Shown piece by piece: positions 36,955 through 47,171 of a stretch of DNA of 64,000 nt. The DNA is taken from assembly GCF_900141875.1 (NCBI RefSeq), contig NZ_FQZE01000008.1, positions 1-64,000 of the forward strand, in the 5' to 3' direction. The notes beneath the pieces were generated by a model. The model did no database searches. It had not been told where the DNA came from and was given only the letters and a program-made list of their open reading frames with translations. Position numbers and translations under genes: made by a program. The number at the start of each line of letters is the position of its first letter. Position 1 is the first letter of the stretch. The stretch is from Tangfeifania diversioriginum (lineage in GTDB: Bacteria > Bacteroidota > Bacteroidia > Bacteroidales > Prolixibacteraceae).

Positions 36955-38217
36955 ATGTTCGATTTAGATATTTGGCAGGAAATTATTGCCACCATCAAAA
37001 AAAATAAAATGCGGACCTTCCTCACCGGATTTTCCGTGGCATGGGGGATTTTCATGCTGATGATTTTGCTGGGAGCCGGAAACGGACTGAGCAATGGAGT
37101 GGCTGAAAATTTTATGCGAGATGCCGTAAATGCCATGTGGTTGTGGAGCGGGCGGACAAGCGTGCCGTACCAGGGGATGAAAGAGAACCGCGAAATCAGG
37201 TTCACCAACGCCGACTATGATGTTATCAGCGACCTGGAAGGCATCGACAAAGCGTCGGGCAGGTATTTTATTTCGGGCAACCTTTTTTCGTACAACAACG
37301 AATTTGGAGAATACACCGCAGTTACCTGCCACCCCGATTTAAAAGATGTGGAATCGATAGAAATAACCAACGGACGGTTCATCAACCCGGTAGATATCAA
37401 CCAGGCCCGCAAGTCGGTAGTGCTTGGAAAAGACATTTACGATGCGCTGTTCAAAGGGAAGGAAGCCATTGGCGAATATGTAAAAATTAATAACATCCCT
37501 TTCAAAGTGGTTGGCATTTGCCGCGAAGGTGGCAGCACACGCCACCGCAACGCGTATCTTCCGGTAACCACCGGGCAAAAAGTGTTTAACGGTGCCAACC
37601 GGCTGCACAATTTTGCACTTACCATCAATGCCGGTTCAATTGAGGAAAGTAAGGTTATTGAAGAAAAAGTGCGGACTGCCATGGCACGCAAACATAAATT
37701 CGATCCGGAAGATCGTTCAGCGCTTGGCTCCTACAACAAACTTGAAAACTACCTGGAGACAATGAAAATTTTCCAGGCCATTAAAATATTCATCTGGATT
37801 ATTGGCACCGGAACTTTGATTGCCGGAGTGGTAGGCGTGAGCAACATTATGCTGATTGTGGTAAAAGAACGCACCAAGGAAATTGGCATCCGCAAGGCAA
37901 TAGGTGCCAGCCCCCGGTCGGTAGTGGGTTTAATTCTGCTCGAATCGATCCTGATTACCACCATCGCCGGATACATTGGACTGGTGCTGGGAACCGGACT
38001 AATGGAAGGAATCAATTTTTTGGTTGAACAGCAATTTGCAGCCTCGGCAGGCACCAACGGCGGAAACGGCGATATCATTTTCCGCAATCCGACTGTCGAT
38101 TTGAATGTGGCTGTTTCAGCCACGTTACTGCTGATATTTTCAGGCGCACTGGCAGGGTACATTCCCGCCAAACGGGCTGCCCGAATAAAACCGATTGAAG
38201 CACTGCGTGATGAATAG
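36955..38217 (+). CDS. MacB-like ABC transporter permease (first)
   Basis: A 420-residue permease with one N-terminal helix (about residues 21-42), a MacB periplasmic core domain of about 220 residues, and three C-terminal helices of the FtsX domain. FtsX-type motifs are VSNIMLIVVKERTKEIGIRKAIGA and AGYIPAKRAARIKPIEALR. It starts MFDLDIWQEI, nearly the same as the second permease, so the two arose by duplication and probably form a heterodimer energised by the upstream ATPase. Confidence 0.92.
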   Translation: MFDLDIWQEIIATIKKNKMRTFLTGFSVAWGIFMLMILLGAGNGLSNGVAENFMRDAVNAMWLWSGRTSVPYQGMKENREIRFTNADYDVISDLEGIDKASGRYFISGNLFSYNNEFGEYTAVTCHPDLKDVESIEITNGRFINPVDINQARKSVVLGKDIYDALFKGKEAIGEYVKINNIPFKVVGICREGGSTRHRNAYLPVTTGQKVFNGANRLHNFALTINAGSIEESKVIEEKVRTAMARKHKFDPEDRSALGSYNKLENYLETMKIFQAIKIFIWIIGTGTLIAGVVGVSNIMLIVVKERTKEIGIRKAIGASPRSVVGLILLESILITTIAGYIGLVLGTGLMEGINFLVEQQFAASAGTNGGNGDIIFRNPTVDLNVAVSATLLLIFSGALAGYIPAKRAARIKPIEALRDE

Positions 38218-38239
38218 AGGAGTGGAGCCTCCCCTAACC

Positions 38240-38254
38240 TCCGCCGCTGGCGGA
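38240..38254. repeat. TCCGCC-GCT-GGCGGA hairpin
   Basis: A 6-bp perfect stem with a 3-base loop between the two permease genes. The same TCCGCC/GGCGGA stem occurs inside the palindromic element between mutA and mutB at 57905-57920. Confidence 0.5.
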
Positions 38255-38294
38255 AGGAGAACTGGAGAAAAAGAATGATTAAGATTAATTAGTC

Positions 38295-38345
38295 ACATCG
38301 GGAACCTGAACCCGAAACTTGAAACATGGAACTTGAAACTTAAAG
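38295..38345 (+). repeat. AACTTGAAAC tandem words before the second permease
   Basis: Degenerate copies of a 10-11 base word (GGAACCTGAAC, CGAAACTTGAAAC, GGAACTTGAAAC) end 3 bases before the start codon and so overlap the expected ribosome-binding region. It is the same word family as at 36880-36954. Confidence 0.5.
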
Positions 38346-38347
38346 AT

Positions 38348-39616
38348 ATGTTCGATTTAGATCTTTGGAAAGAAATAATAAGCGCCTTAAAGAAAAACCG
38401 GCTGCGCAGTTTTATGACTGCATTCGGGGTGTTTTGGGGAATCTTTATGCTTATCATCATGTCGGGGGCAGGCAAAGCCCTCGAAAACGGAATTATGGAC
38501 GGCATCAAATCATTTGCCACCAATTCGGCATTTTTCTGGACCGAGCGTACCAGCAAACCTCACAAAGGATTTCAGCGCGGCAGAAACTGGAATTACGAAA
38601 ATTCGGATATGGAATACATAAAAGCCCATATAAATGATGTGGAATATTTGTCGCCCCGGCTTTTTGGCCCCAACACTTACAGCGGCGACAATACCATCAG
38701 GGACGAAAAAAGCGGAGCGTTCAATATTACTGGCGATTACCCCGATTATTTTAAAATTGATCCGTGGACCCCGGTGAAAGGCCGGTTGCTGAATGAAATC
38801 GATATTTTGCAAAACCGCAAAGTGTGCATTATTGGTAAACGGGTGGAAGAAGTGCTTTTTGAAAAAGAAGAAGACCCGATTGGGGAGTATATCAAAATCA
38901 ATGGCGTTTATTTTCAGGTAGTGGGTGTGGTGCATCCCGAAACCCGGATCACATTCAACGGCGGCCAAAAAAACGAAGCCATTATGATTCCGTTTTCAAC
39001 CATGCAGCGCACTTACAATATGGGAGATGTGGTTCATTTCTTTTCGGTTACCTCGCAATCCGGCGTACCCGTGAGCGGGCTCGAAAACCGGTTGAAAGAA
39101 TTGCTGAAAGCCCGTCACCATGTGGCACCCGACGACATGCAAGCGATCGGGTCGTTTAACCTCGAAGTGGAATATATAAAATACAAAGGCTTGTTTAGCG
39201 GCATCCAGATTTTAACCTGGATTGTGGGAATCGGGACCCTGCTTGCAGGAGTTATTGGCGTTAGCAACATCATGATGGTCATTATCCGCGAACGTACCCA
39301 GGAAATTGGTATCCAACGCGCCATAGGGGCCACTCCCGGCAAAGTGATGCTGCACATTGTAACCGAAAGTGTCTTCCTGACCGTAATGGCAGGTTATGTG
39401 GGCCTTACGCTGGGAGTAGGTTTGCTCGAACTGCTGAACATGGCGCTCGAGTCGGGCGGCGATGAGATATTTTTCCGCCGTCCTGAAATCAGTTTCAAAA
39501 TGGCCGTTTCAGCGCTTACCGTATTGGTTTTCTCAGGTATTTTTGCCGGATTTATTCCTGCCCGGCGGGCCGTAAGAATTAAACCAATCGATGCCATTCG
39601 TGAAGAGAAAACGTAA
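38348..39616 (+). CDS. MacB-like ABC transporter permease (second)
   Basis: A 422-residue permease from the ATG at 38348; a TTG 15 bases upstream is not needed. It has an N-terminal helix, a periplasmic core and a three-helix FtsX domain with VSNIMMVIIRERTQEIGIQRAIGA and AGFIPARRAVRIKPIDAIREE. It is paralogous to the preceding permease, with clear divergence in the periplasmic part. It is followed 45 bases later by the membrane-fusion gene. Confidence 0.92.
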   Translation: MFDLDLWKEIISALKKNRLRSFMTAFGVFWGIFMLIIMSGAGKALENGIMDGIKSFATNSAFFWTERTSKPHKGFQRGRNWNYENSDMEYIKAHINDVEYLSPRLFGPNTYSGDNTIRDEKSGAFNITGDYPDYFKIDPWTPVKGRLLNEIDILQNRKVCIIGKRVEEVLFEKEEDPIGEYIKINGVYFQVVGVVHPETRITFNGGQKNEAIMIPFSTMQRTYNMGDVVHFFSVTSQSGVPVSGLENRLKELLKARHHVAPDDMQAIGSFNLEVEYIKYKGLFSGIQILTWIVGIGTLLAGVIGVSNIMMVIIRERTQEIGIQRAIGATPGKVMLHIVTESVFLTVMAGYVGLTLGVGLLELLNMALESGGDEIFFRRPEISFKMAVSALTVLVFSGIFAGFIPARRAVRIKPIDAIREEKT

Positions 39617-39661
39617 AAAAATCAGAATAAAGAATTCAGAAAACAATTAAACTACAAGGAG

Positions 39662-40786
39662 ATGAAAAAAGTATTCAAAATTATCGGAATTGTGCTGTTG
39701 ATAGGCGCATTTGGAGGAACGCTGTTTTTCCTCTATACAAAATCGAAAAAGAAACCGGAAGTTTACGAAACAAAAAATCCGTTTGTGAGCGATGTCGTAA
39801 TGAAAACCGTGGCAACCGGCTCGGTAGTGCCACGTTTCGAAATTGAAATTAAACCGCAGGTTTCGGGCATTATCGATGAACTGTTTGTTGTGCCCGGCGA
39901 ACGGGTAAAAAAAGACCAGGTAATTGCCCGCATCAAAATTATACCCGACATGGTAACACTCAATTCGGCCGAAACACGCCTGAACAGGGCAAAAATTAGT
40001 TTTGAAGATGCCAAAACCGATTATGAACGTCAGCAAAAACTTTTCGACCAGGATGTAATTTCTTACGAAGAGCTCCGAAATGCAAAGGTGACGTACGATT
40101 CAGCCAGAGAAGAACTGACTGCTGCGGAAAATAACCTCGAATTAATTAAAAACGGTGTAACAAAAAAGGCTGCCGAATCGACTAATACGCTGGTGCGTTC
40201 AACAATTAACGGAATGGTGCTCGATGTTCCGGTAGAGGAAGGCAATTCGGTTATCCAGTCGAACACGTTTAACGACGGCACAACCATTGCCACCGTGGCC
40301 GACATGAGCGATATGATTTTTGAAGGCAAAGTGGATGAAACCGAAGTGGGAAAAATCAGTGAAGGAATGCCCATTGAAATGGAAATTGGCGCCATCGAGA
40401 AAGAAAAATTTCAGGCCATTCTGGAATACATTTCGCCCAAAGGTGTGGAAGAAAACGGCGCCATTCAGTTTGAAATTAAAGCGCGCGTTCAGCTGAAAGA
40501 CAATCAGTTTATCCGCGCCGGGTACAGTGCCAATGCCAACATTGTTCTCGATCAGAAAGACGATGTGCTGGTGATACCGGAAGGATTGCTGAAATTTGAA
40601 AACGACTCATCGTTTGTTGAAGTTCAAAACGGCGAGGAACAGCAATTTGAAAAACGATATGTACAAACCGGCTTGTCTGATGGCATTAACATTGAAATTA
40701 AAAGCGGCCTGACAAAAGACGACAAAGTAAAAGGAGAAAAAATAGATCCGGCAAAGGCAACAGAAGAAGAAACCAGCCAGGGTTAA
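39662..40786 (+). CDS. HlyD/MacA-type periplasmic adaptor
   Basis: A 374-residue membrane-fusion protein with an uncleaved N-terminal helix (about residues 6-25). The lipoyl half-motif is VSGIIDELFVVPGERVKKDQ. An alpha-hairpin of coiled coil runs from about 95 to 165, followed by the second lipoyl half (VRSTINGMVLDVPVEEGNSV) and beta-barrel domains. It bridges the permeases to the TolC-type channel. AAGGAG lies just before the ATG and is one of the few canonical Shine-Dalgarno sequences in the window. Confidence 0.92.
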   Translation: MKKVFKIIGIVLLIGAFGGTLFFLYTKSKKKPEVYETKNPFVSDVVMKTVATGSVVPRFEIEIKPQVSGIIDELFVVPGERVKKDQVIARIKIIPDMVTLNSAETRLNRAKISFEDAKTDYERQQKLFDQDVISYEELRNAKVTYDSAREELTAAENNLELIKNGVTKKAAESTNTLVRSTINGMVLDVPVEEGNSVIQSNTFNDGTTIATVADMSDMIFEGKVDETEVGKISEGMPIEMEIGAIEKEKFQAILEYISPKGVEENGAIQFEIKARVQLKDNQFIRAGYSANANIVLDQKDDVLVIPEGLLKFENDSSFVEVQNGEEQQFEKRYVQTGLSDGINIEIKSGLTKDDKVKGEKIDPAKATEEETSQG

Positions 40787-40885
40787 CGTAGGTAGTTCAG
40801 TTTGATTTATTTAAATTAGCTCAAAATTACGAAAGAAGTACTGCAAAACATATTTTTGAAATCATCGGAAAAAATCGATAGAAAA

Positions 40886-42220
40886 ATGAACAGGATTATA
40901 ATACTTTTTACCGCCGTACTGTTTTTCGGCGCTTCAACTGTTTCGGAAGCCCAGGAAGAGTGGACGCTCCAAAAGTGCATCGATTATGCACTGGAAAATA
41001 ACATTCAAATAAAACGGCAGGAACTGAATACCCAATACAGCCGCAACCAGGTTAACCAGGCACGGGCCGACAGGCTACCCAACCTGAATGCCGGTGCGTC
41101 AAACAATTTCAGTTACGGGCGTTCGCTGAATAACGACAACGTATATGAGAATGTAAACTCAACACAATTAACCGGTTATGTGAACTCAAACATCACGCTG
41201 TTTAACGGGTTTACGTTGCAAAAAACCATTGAACAAAGCCGGCTCGATTTACAGGCTGCCATTCAGGATTTGGAAAAAACCAAAGACGATATTATCCTGA
41301 ATATTGCCGCTGCCTACCTCGAAATATTATTTGCCGAAGAGTTGGCACAGATTGCCGAGGCACAAATTGAAGTGACCAGTCAACAAATTGACCGCACTCA
41401 AAAACTGATTGAAGCCGGAAGCCTGGCTCGCGGCGCCCTGCTCGAAATTGAAGCCCAGCTGGCCCGCGAAGAGCTGCAACTGGTAAACGACAAAAACCGG
41501 GTGAAGCTCGCTTACCTGAATTTGTACCAACTGCTTGAACTGCCTGTTGAAAAAAGTTTTGAAATTAAAGCGCCCGTTTTGCCTGAGGTAAAAGCCAATG
41601 TTACCATGGCCCATTCGTTCGATGTATTTTCGGAAGCAGTGAAAATACGCCCCGAAATAGAAGCCGCACGGCTCAGGGTTGAAAGCGCCAAACGCCAGCT
41701 CGATATTGTGAAAGGAAATCGGTACCCCAGCCTGAGTTTTGGGGCAAATTACAACAACCAGTATTACAATATTATGAACAGCGACTTTGAACAGCTGCCA
41801 TTTGGCGAACAACTAAAAAGTAACAGCCGGTATGGATTTGGATTCACCCTGAACATCCCAATTTTCAATCGCTTTCAGGTAAAAAACGGCGTCTCCAATG
41901 CCAAACTGCAAATTACCGATTACGAATACCAGCTGCAAACTTCCCGAAATTTATTGCGAAAAGATATTGAACAGGCTTATACCAATGCGCTGGCAGCACT
42001 CAACCGCTATGTGTCGAGTGAAAAAGCCGTTGAATCAACCCGCGAAGCATTTCGTTATACCGAAGAAAAATTTAACGTGGGAATGGTTAATTCCGTGGAA
42101 TACAACCAGAGTAAAAATAACCTCACCACAGCGCAGTCGGAACTGTTGCAAGCCAGGTACGAGTATATTTTCCGCGCCAAAATCCTGGACTTCTACAACG
42201 GCGTGCCTATCGAATTGTAA
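40886..42220 (+). CDS. TolC family outer-membrane efflux protein
   Basis: A 444-residue outer-membrane channel from the ATG at 40886. The signal peptide ends near SEAQ (about residue 22). Two OEP repeats follow, each with long helices and barrel strands: ADRLPNLNAGASNNFSYG, then GNRYPSLSFGANYNNQYYN. The closing motif is SVEYNQSKNNLTTAQSELLQARYEYIFR. It completes the MacAB-TolC-like tripartite system. Substrate unknown. Confidence 0.92.
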   Translation: MNRIIILFTAVLFFGASTVSEAQEEWTLQKCIDYALENNIQIKRQELNTQYSRNQVNQARADRLPNLNAGASNNFSYGRSLNNDNVYENVNSTQLTGYVNSNITLFNGFTLQKTIEQSRLDLQAAIQDLEKTKDDIILNIAAAYLEILFAEELAQIAEAQIEVTSQQIDRTQKLIEAGSLARGALLEIEAQLAREELQLVNDKNRVKLAYLNLYQLLELPVEKSFEIKAPVLPEVKANVTMAHSFDVFSEAVKIRPEIEAARLRVESAKRQLDIVKGNRYPSLSFGANYNNQYYNIMNSDFEQLPFGEQLKSNSRYGFGFTLNIPIFNRFQVKNGVSNAKLQITDYEYQLQTSRNLLRKDIEQAYTNALAALNRYVSSEKAVESTREAFRYTEEKFNVGMVNSVEYNQSKNNLTTAQSELLQARYEYIFRAKILDFYNGVPIEL

Positions 42221-42260
42221 ACGAAAGCCCGGTGGTTTTCTGAAATGAATAATTTTATAG

Positions 42261-42291
42261 ACCCGTGCAGAAAGTGCGGGTTTTTATTTTT
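42261..42291 (+). terminator. Intrinsic terminator of the efflux operon
   Basis: ACCCGTGC / GTGCGGGT (8 pairs, two of them G-T) with a short loop, followed by TTTTATTTTTC. It ends the five-gene operon; the T-tail overlaps the stop of the convergent ligase gene. Confidence 0.75.
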
Positions 42292-43738
42292 CTTCAACTG
42301 CTTTTGCTTCGCGTCTCGAATAAATATCAGCCGCCACAATCATGGCGGTAAACCCCCAAAACGGAACCGACAATTTATCGGTATCCAGGAAGTTATTTAA
42401 GAATCCATGCACGTAATAAGTAACTAACCCGATAATGGCTGCCAGCACAATTCCTTTCAGTCTTGGATCCTTTAACCGGCCATAGGCATGAATTCCGGTG
42501 TAAAGGACAGTAATCAAAATAATCAGGAAAGTGACCAGCCCCAGCACCCCCGATTCTGAAAGCGGCCCGAGGTATTCGCTGTGGGCATTTCCTCTATCGC
42601 CGGCATTGGTACTTATTATTGTACGTTCTTTTTTCAGCTGAAAAGGGGCATACTGAAACATGTAAGTGCCCGGTCCGAAACCAAACACCGGCTTTTCTTT
42701 GAACATTCTGATGGCGCATCCCCAGCGGTTGAGCCGTTCCAGGTTTGAGGCATCGGATGAAATATTTGATATGGAAGAAAAATGCTCGGTTAAATTGGAC
42801 GACGATTCATCGGAATTGCGTTCGAGATGCATTACAATCTGGTGTTGAAATGAAAAAACCAGCGCAATCACAATAATGGCAGTAATAAAAATGGGCTGAA
42901 ACCGGATTTTCAGCTTAATAAAACCCCAAACCATAAGGGCTGCAATCATACTCACCCAGGCTGCACGGCTGTAGGATAAAATGAAAGCCATAAATAATAT
43001 TCCCAACACTACCAGTGCTGCATTTCGTATTTTTTTGGAATACTGTTTACTAAAGGCAAACAACATGGCAAATGGCAGGTACATGGCAATTGCAGCGCCG
43101 TATGAAGTATGATCGTTATAAAACGGTGAAACCACATAATGTGCGGCCTGCTTGTCCCACAATCCGTAACCCCAGTGCCGGTAGGTTGCGTAAAAAATAA
43201 CCACTAAAAATGCAATAATATACAACCAAACATATTGTTCCATTTTTTTGCCACCCTTAAAAATTTTGGCTGTTAAAAGGTAAAGGCAAACCACAAACCA
43301 GATTCTGGCCAGCAAAAACTTAATGGAAACAACCGGCATAGTGCTGGTCAGGCTGGTGAGCAATATCCATATCAAATTAATATAAATGGCCAATGAAACC
43401 GGATGTGTAAGGATATCGCGGTCGAAATTTCGTTCATGAATAATTTTCAGCAGAAAAAGAATCAGCAAGCCAAACAAAATAGGTTCGGTTGGGAGAAACA
43501 TATCGAAACTCAACCCGGGCATTACTTCGCTAAGCGGGAGCGAAAGCGGGGCAAAAAATACAACGAGATAAATCAGTTTATCGAATGAAAAGATTACCAG
43601 CAAAAAAACAGCAAGCAATGCCGGAAGTGCATTGATTATCAGCGAATCTCTTTTTACCACAAAATAGATATTCAACAAGATAAAACTTATTGAGATGAGG
43701 TAAAAAAGGGTAATTTTTATGGCATTACTGCGAAACAA
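42284..43738 (-). CDS. O-antigen ligase family membrane protein
   Basis: A 484-residue polytopic protein with about 12 helices. It has the large periplasmic loop of Wzy_C-type enzymes and the signature GDRGNAHSEYLGPLSESGVLGL near residue 380. Such proteins attach or polymerise polysaccharide on lipid carriers (WaaL-, Wzy- or PglL-like). It starts at a TTG (43738), with no closer ATG, 3 bases after the stop of the Wzz-like gene, so the two are co-transcribed. No glycosyltransferase cluster is adjacent. Confidence 0.85.
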   Translation of the reverse strand: MFRSNAIKITLFYLISISFILLNIYFVVKRDSLIINALPALLAVFLLVIFSFDKLIYLVVFFAPLSLPLSEVMPGLSFDMFLPTEPILFGLLILFLLKIIHERNFDRDILTHPVSLAIYINLIWILLTSLTSTMPVVSIKFLLARIWFVVCLYLLTAKIFKGGKKMEQYVWLYIIAFLVVIFYATYRHWGYGLWDKQAAHYVVSPFYNDHTSYGAAIAMYLPFAMLFAFSKQYSKKIRNAALVVLGILFMAFILSYSRAAWVSMIAALMVWGFIKLKIRFQPIFITAIIVIALVFSFQHQIVMHLERNSDESSSNLTEHFSSISNISSDASNLERLNRWGCAIRMFKEKPVFGFGPGTYMFQYAPFQLKKERTIISTNAGDRGNAHSEYLGPLSESGVLGLVTFLIILITVLYTGIHAYGRLKDPRLKGIVLAAIIGLVTYYVHGFLNNFLDTDKLSVPFWGFTAMIVAADIYSRREAKAVEEK

Positions 43739-43741
43739 AAG

Positions 43742-44692
43742 TTAGTCTTTTTTGCGGTAATCGAGAACAAGAAAAACCAGCAAGGCAACAAATACGGCCG
43801 AAAACGCAGAAAAAGCCACAATCAGCCAACGCACCGGGTACGATTTTTTGTCGGACGGAACAGGGTATTCAACCACATGAGCGTAGGTAATATCTTTTTC
43901 ATATTCACTCAGGTGCGTTTCATATTGGGTGGTCAGCGAATCGATGGCATTTATTAAAAATTCATGCCTGTTCTCCAGCCATTCAGCTTCACTTCCCTGT
44001 TCAGCCAGATTATCATACAAATCTCTGATTTCCCGGGTATTTGAACTGGAAGTCCGTCCGCTGGCAAGCGCTTCCATATAGCCTTCAGTCACTTTTTCTA
44101 CCTGGCTTTTATAATCCAGTATTCCGTATTCTTTACGTACCAGGTTAAGTTGAGCTGTCAGTGTATCTAACTCGTTATATTTTTTCTCCAGGCCGTTTTT
44201 TGAAATTTTCACCATTTCCCAGTCTTTGGCCTTATGTATTTCCCTCACTTTCTTGTTGTAAAACGCGACAATAGAATCACACATATCACTGGCTCTTTGT
44301 GGGTTATAATCCAGTACCTGTATTTCAATTGTCTCAAATTTGGTTTTGGCTGCACTCACATTCTTGTTGTAAATGTCGAGCATATACGTAAGGTAATGCG
44401 GGTCGTCGCGGTTAATTTTATACACCTCATCCAGCTGAAAAGCATCGAACATTTTCAGCTTGATATCGCGCGAGTTGATAATTTCAAGCATTTGCTCCGA
44501 TTCCGACTCTTCGCTCAGCACCCAAAGATTGGTGGGGTAAATTCGCGCGGTGGATTTATACTTGGGTTTGATAAATGCCGGGCCCGAAAAAATGGCCGCC
44601 AATACAATGGCAACAACTCCAACAATTACAAAATGAAATTTCCGCCTCCAAATCAGTTGAAGGATACGCTGATTATCAAAAAAATTATTCAT
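43742..44692 (-). CDS. Wzz-like chain-length determinant/polysaccharide co-polymerase
   Basis: About 316 residues from the ATG at 44692. An N-terminal helix near residues 17-40 and a C-terminal helix near 290-312 bracket a periplasmic coiled-coil domain, the Wzz arrangement. No C-terminal tyrosine kinase is attached. It controls length or export of the glycan made by the neighbouring O-antigen ligase or polymerase. It follows tyrS with a gap of 67 bases. Confidence 0.8.
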   Translation of the reverse strand: MNNFFDNQRILQLIWRRKFHFVIVGVVAIVLAAIFSGPAFIKPKYKSTARIYPTNLWVLSEESESEQMLEIINSRDIKLKMFDAFQLDEVYKINRDDPHYLTYMLDIYNKNVSAAKTKFETIEIQVLDYNPQRASDMCDSIVAFYNKKVREIHKAKDWEMVKISKNGLEKKYNELDTLTAQLNLVRKEYGILDYKSQVEKVTEGYMEALASGRTSSSNTREIRDLYDNLAEQGSEAEWLENRHEFLINAIDSLTTQYETHLSEYEKDITYAHVVEYPVPSDKKSYPVRWLIVAFSAFSAVFVALLVFLVLDYRKKD

Positions 44693-44759
44693 AAATGTGG
44701 TTTCTATTTGATAGCAATTATGGAACGAACCGGAGCCATTTTTAGTATTGTTTAACGCA

Positions 44760-46052
44760 TTATTCGGCAATTAGGAGGAAATAATTCTTTTTCCCTTTTT
44801 GAGCTAGGATATATTTATCGCCAATCAGAAACTCTTTCCCAATAACCACTTCGGCATCGGTTACTTTTTCTTTGTTGATACTGAGGCCGTTCCCTTTAAT
44901 TGTCCGGCGCAATTCGCCTTTCGATGGGAAAACCTGTGTTTTTTCGGCCAGCAAATCAATCACATTTGCTCCGGCCTCGATTTCGCTTTTAGAAACTGAA
45001 AACTGTGGAACTCCCTCAAAAACCGAAAGGAATGTACTCTCATTCAGTTTGCGGAGCTGTTCGGCAGTGCCTTTCCCAAAAAGAATTTGCGAAGCTTCCA
45101 CGGCCATTTCATAATCCTCTTTCGAATGCACCATGATGGTAATTTCCTCGGCCAGTTTCTTCTGAAGCAGCCGGCGGTGGGGCTCTTCGCGGTGTTCCCT
45201 GGCCAAGGATTCAATTTCTTCCTGATTTAGCAGCGTAAAAATTTTAATGTAGCGTTCGGCATCCTCATCGGAAGTATTGAGCCAGAACTGGTAAAATTTA
45301 TAGGGTGACGTCCGCTCCGGATCGAGCCACACGTTGCCCGATTCGGTTTTGCCAAATTTGGTGCCGTCGGCTTTGGTAATCAGCGGGCAGGTCATGGCAA
45401 AAGCTTCGCCACCGGTTTTACGGCGAATCAGCTCTGTTCCCGTGGTAATATTCCCCCACTGGTCGGAACCGCCCATTTGTAGTTTGCAACCCTGGGTTTG
45501 GTACAAATGCAGAAAATCGTATCCCTGAACCAGCTGATAGGTAAATTCAGTAAACGACATTCCCGATTTCGACTCCTCGCCCAGCCGTTTTTTTACACTG
45601 TCTTTGGCCATCATGTAATTCACCGTAATGTGCTTGCCAATATCGCGGATGAATTCCAGAAATGAAAACTCTTTCATCCAGTCGTAATTATTCACCAAAG
45701 CTGCGGCATTAGGCGCATCGCTTTTAAAATCGAGAAATTTTTCGAGTTGATTTTGAATACATTGCTGATTGTGCCGCAGTGTGGGTTCATCCAAAAGATT
45801 GCGCTCCTGCGATTTTCCCGACGGGTCGCCAATCATTCCCGTAGCACCGCCAACCAGTGCAATGGGCCTATGGCCCGCCAGCTGGAAATGTTTCAGCATC
45901 ATTACACTTACCAGGTGCCCAATATGCAGCGAATCGGCAGTGGGGTCGATTCCCACGTAGGCTGCCGTCATTTCTTTGGAAAGTTGTTCTTCGGTCCTGG
46001 GCATCATGCCTTGCAACATCCCGCGCCATTCCAGCTCTTTAACAAAATTCAT
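44760..46052 (-). CDS. tyrS: Tyrosyl-tRNA synthetase
   Basis: A 430-residue class I synthetase. The HIGH motif is [10 protein letters not shown], the KMSKS equivalent is KFGKTESG, and tyrosine-pocket residues lie in VGIDPTAD and the QGYDF segment. The C-terminal S4-like RNA-binding domain begins near [19 protein letters not shown]. Length is normal. A -7 box lies at 46079-46086. Confidence 0.97.
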   Translation of the reverse strand: MNFVKELEWRGMLQGMMPRTEEQLSKEMTAAYVGIDPTADSLHIGHLVSVMMLKHFQLAGHRPIALVGGATGMIGDPSGKSQERNLLDEPTLRHNQQCIQNQLEKFLDFKSDAPNAAALVNNYDWMKEFSFLEFIRDIGKHITVNYMMAKDSVKKRLGEESKSGMSFTEFTYQLVQGYDFLHLYQTQGCKLQMGGSDQWGNITTGTELIRRKTGGEAFAMTCPLITKADGTKFGKTESGNVWLDPERTSPYKFYQFWLNTSDEDAERYIKIFTLLNQEEIESLAREHREEPHRRLLQKKLAEEITIMVHSKEDYEMAVEASQILFGKGTAEQLRKLNESTFLSVFEGVPQFSVSKSEIEAGANVIDLLAEKTQVFPSKGELRRTIKGNGLSINKEKVTDAEVVIGKEFLIGDKYILAQKGKKNYFLLIAE

Positions 46053-46078
46053 TCAACTATTTTTTTGCAAAATTTGCG

Positions 46079-46086
46079 CAAAGATA
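46079..46086 (-). promoter_or_regulatory. -7 promoter element (TATCTTTG) for tyrS
   Basis: An exact TAnnTTTG match on the minus strand, followed by CGC, 27 bases upstream of the tyrS start codon. The -33 region lacks an exact TTTG. Confidence 0.5.
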
Positions 46087-46136
46087 TAAAATGTCGCCCT
46101 TTTACAGGTTACTTTATTTACAAAATAAGAAGGAGA

Positions 46137-47171
46137 CTAAATAAGATTCAGGGCATTGAGAAAAACCAACCCCACAGCTGCCCAGAATATAAAATTGTAG
46201 ATTACTGAAATACCGGCAAATTTGAGTAGCAGTTTTCCAACTCCCTGTCCGTAAAACCGTTTAAGAGCCAGTAATAAATAAACCGGAATGGTAAAGAGCA
46301 AAATGAGACTTATCAACCCTGTGTTTCGCTCAAAAATCATATAAATGATGGTCAGCAGAATAAAAATGATAAAAATGAAGGAGTGCACGTGGATGGAAAA
46401 AATCAGGTGCCGGATGTAATACTGGTTTCGCCGGAAATAGAAAAGCCACAAAATAAGCGCAAAAACCGGCAGCAGCAGGAAAAATGCCCACGACATGTAC
46501 TTCAGCCCGCGGGCCAGGAACTGTTCCGGCGAGCGGCACAATCGGATATAGTTTATGAGCCTTGCCCTTTTTTCAGGATTTTCTTCTGTTTCCAGTTGTT
46601 TTTCAAACTGAAGCGCCAGGTTATTGAGTGCGGTTCTTAAATCGGGAGACTGAAGAACTTCATCAAAATTAACGGACGATAAAATATGGTTGGAAGAATC
46701 GGAAAAGGTGAAATTTCCCAACACAGCCGGATCGACTTCTTCTCCCAAATCAGAAAAAACTGAATCGGCCACAACAACCGAAGCAGAGTCGAGTCCGAAA
46801 ACAGAACCGCCTCCTTTAACAGGGCTATTTAGTGCAGAATTAAGGCCTCTGCCCGTATGAATCTGAAGCAGCAAAAAAAGAATAAAACTGGCAAAAATGA
46901 AAAACCGGATAGGTGTGGCATACCTGACACGGTGACCCGCAAAAAACTCTTTGGTCAGAAATCCGGGGCGGATAATCAAATTCAAAAAAGTTTTCCAGAA
47001 ACGGGTGTCGAACGCAAAAACATTGCCCAGAAAATCGTAAAAAATGATGGAAAAAGGTTGGTCAACTTCTTTTACCGACTGACCACACATCGGGCAATAA
47101 TGGCCGCTAAACCGGGTGCCACAGTTCCTGCATTCAATATTCTGTGCAGGTTCTTCACGTTTTTTATCCAT
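46137..47171 (-). CDS. DUF3667 membrane protein
   Basis: A 344-residue protein from the ATG at 47171. A zinc-ribbon-like start (CRNCGTRFSGHYCPMCGQ) is followed by the DUF3667 signature: DFLGNVFAFDTRFWKTFLNL, then PGFLTKEFFAGHRVRYATPIR. Five or so membrane helices follow. An internal soluble loop of about 100 residues holds low-complexity Ser, Asp and Val segments. Function is unknown. The start codon overlaps the end of the CvpA gene by 8 bases, so translation is probably coupled; an upstream start inside cvpA is less likely. Confidence 0.85.
   Translation of the reverse strand: MDKKREEPAQNIECRNCGTRFSGHYCPMCGQSVKEVDQPFSIIFYDFLGNVFAFDTRFWKTFLNLIIRPGFLTKEFFAGHRVRYATPIRFFIFASFILFLLLQIHTGRGLNSALNSPVKGGGSVFGLDSASVVVADSVFSDLGEEVDPAVLGNFTFSDSSNHILSSVNFDEVLQSPDLRTALNNLALQFEKQLETEENPEKRARLINYIRLCRSPEQFLARGLKYMSWAFFLLLPVFALILWLFYFRRNQYYIRHLIFSIHVHSFIFIIFILLTIIYMIFERNTGLISLILLFTIPVYLLLALKRFYGQGVGKLLLKFAGISVIYNFIFWAAVGLVFLNALNLI

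Noticed and set aside
42284-44692. Full O-antigen or capsule biosynthesis cluster
   Set aside because: Only the ligase-like and Wzz-like genes are present; tyrS and the efflux operon flank them and no glycosyltransferases are near.
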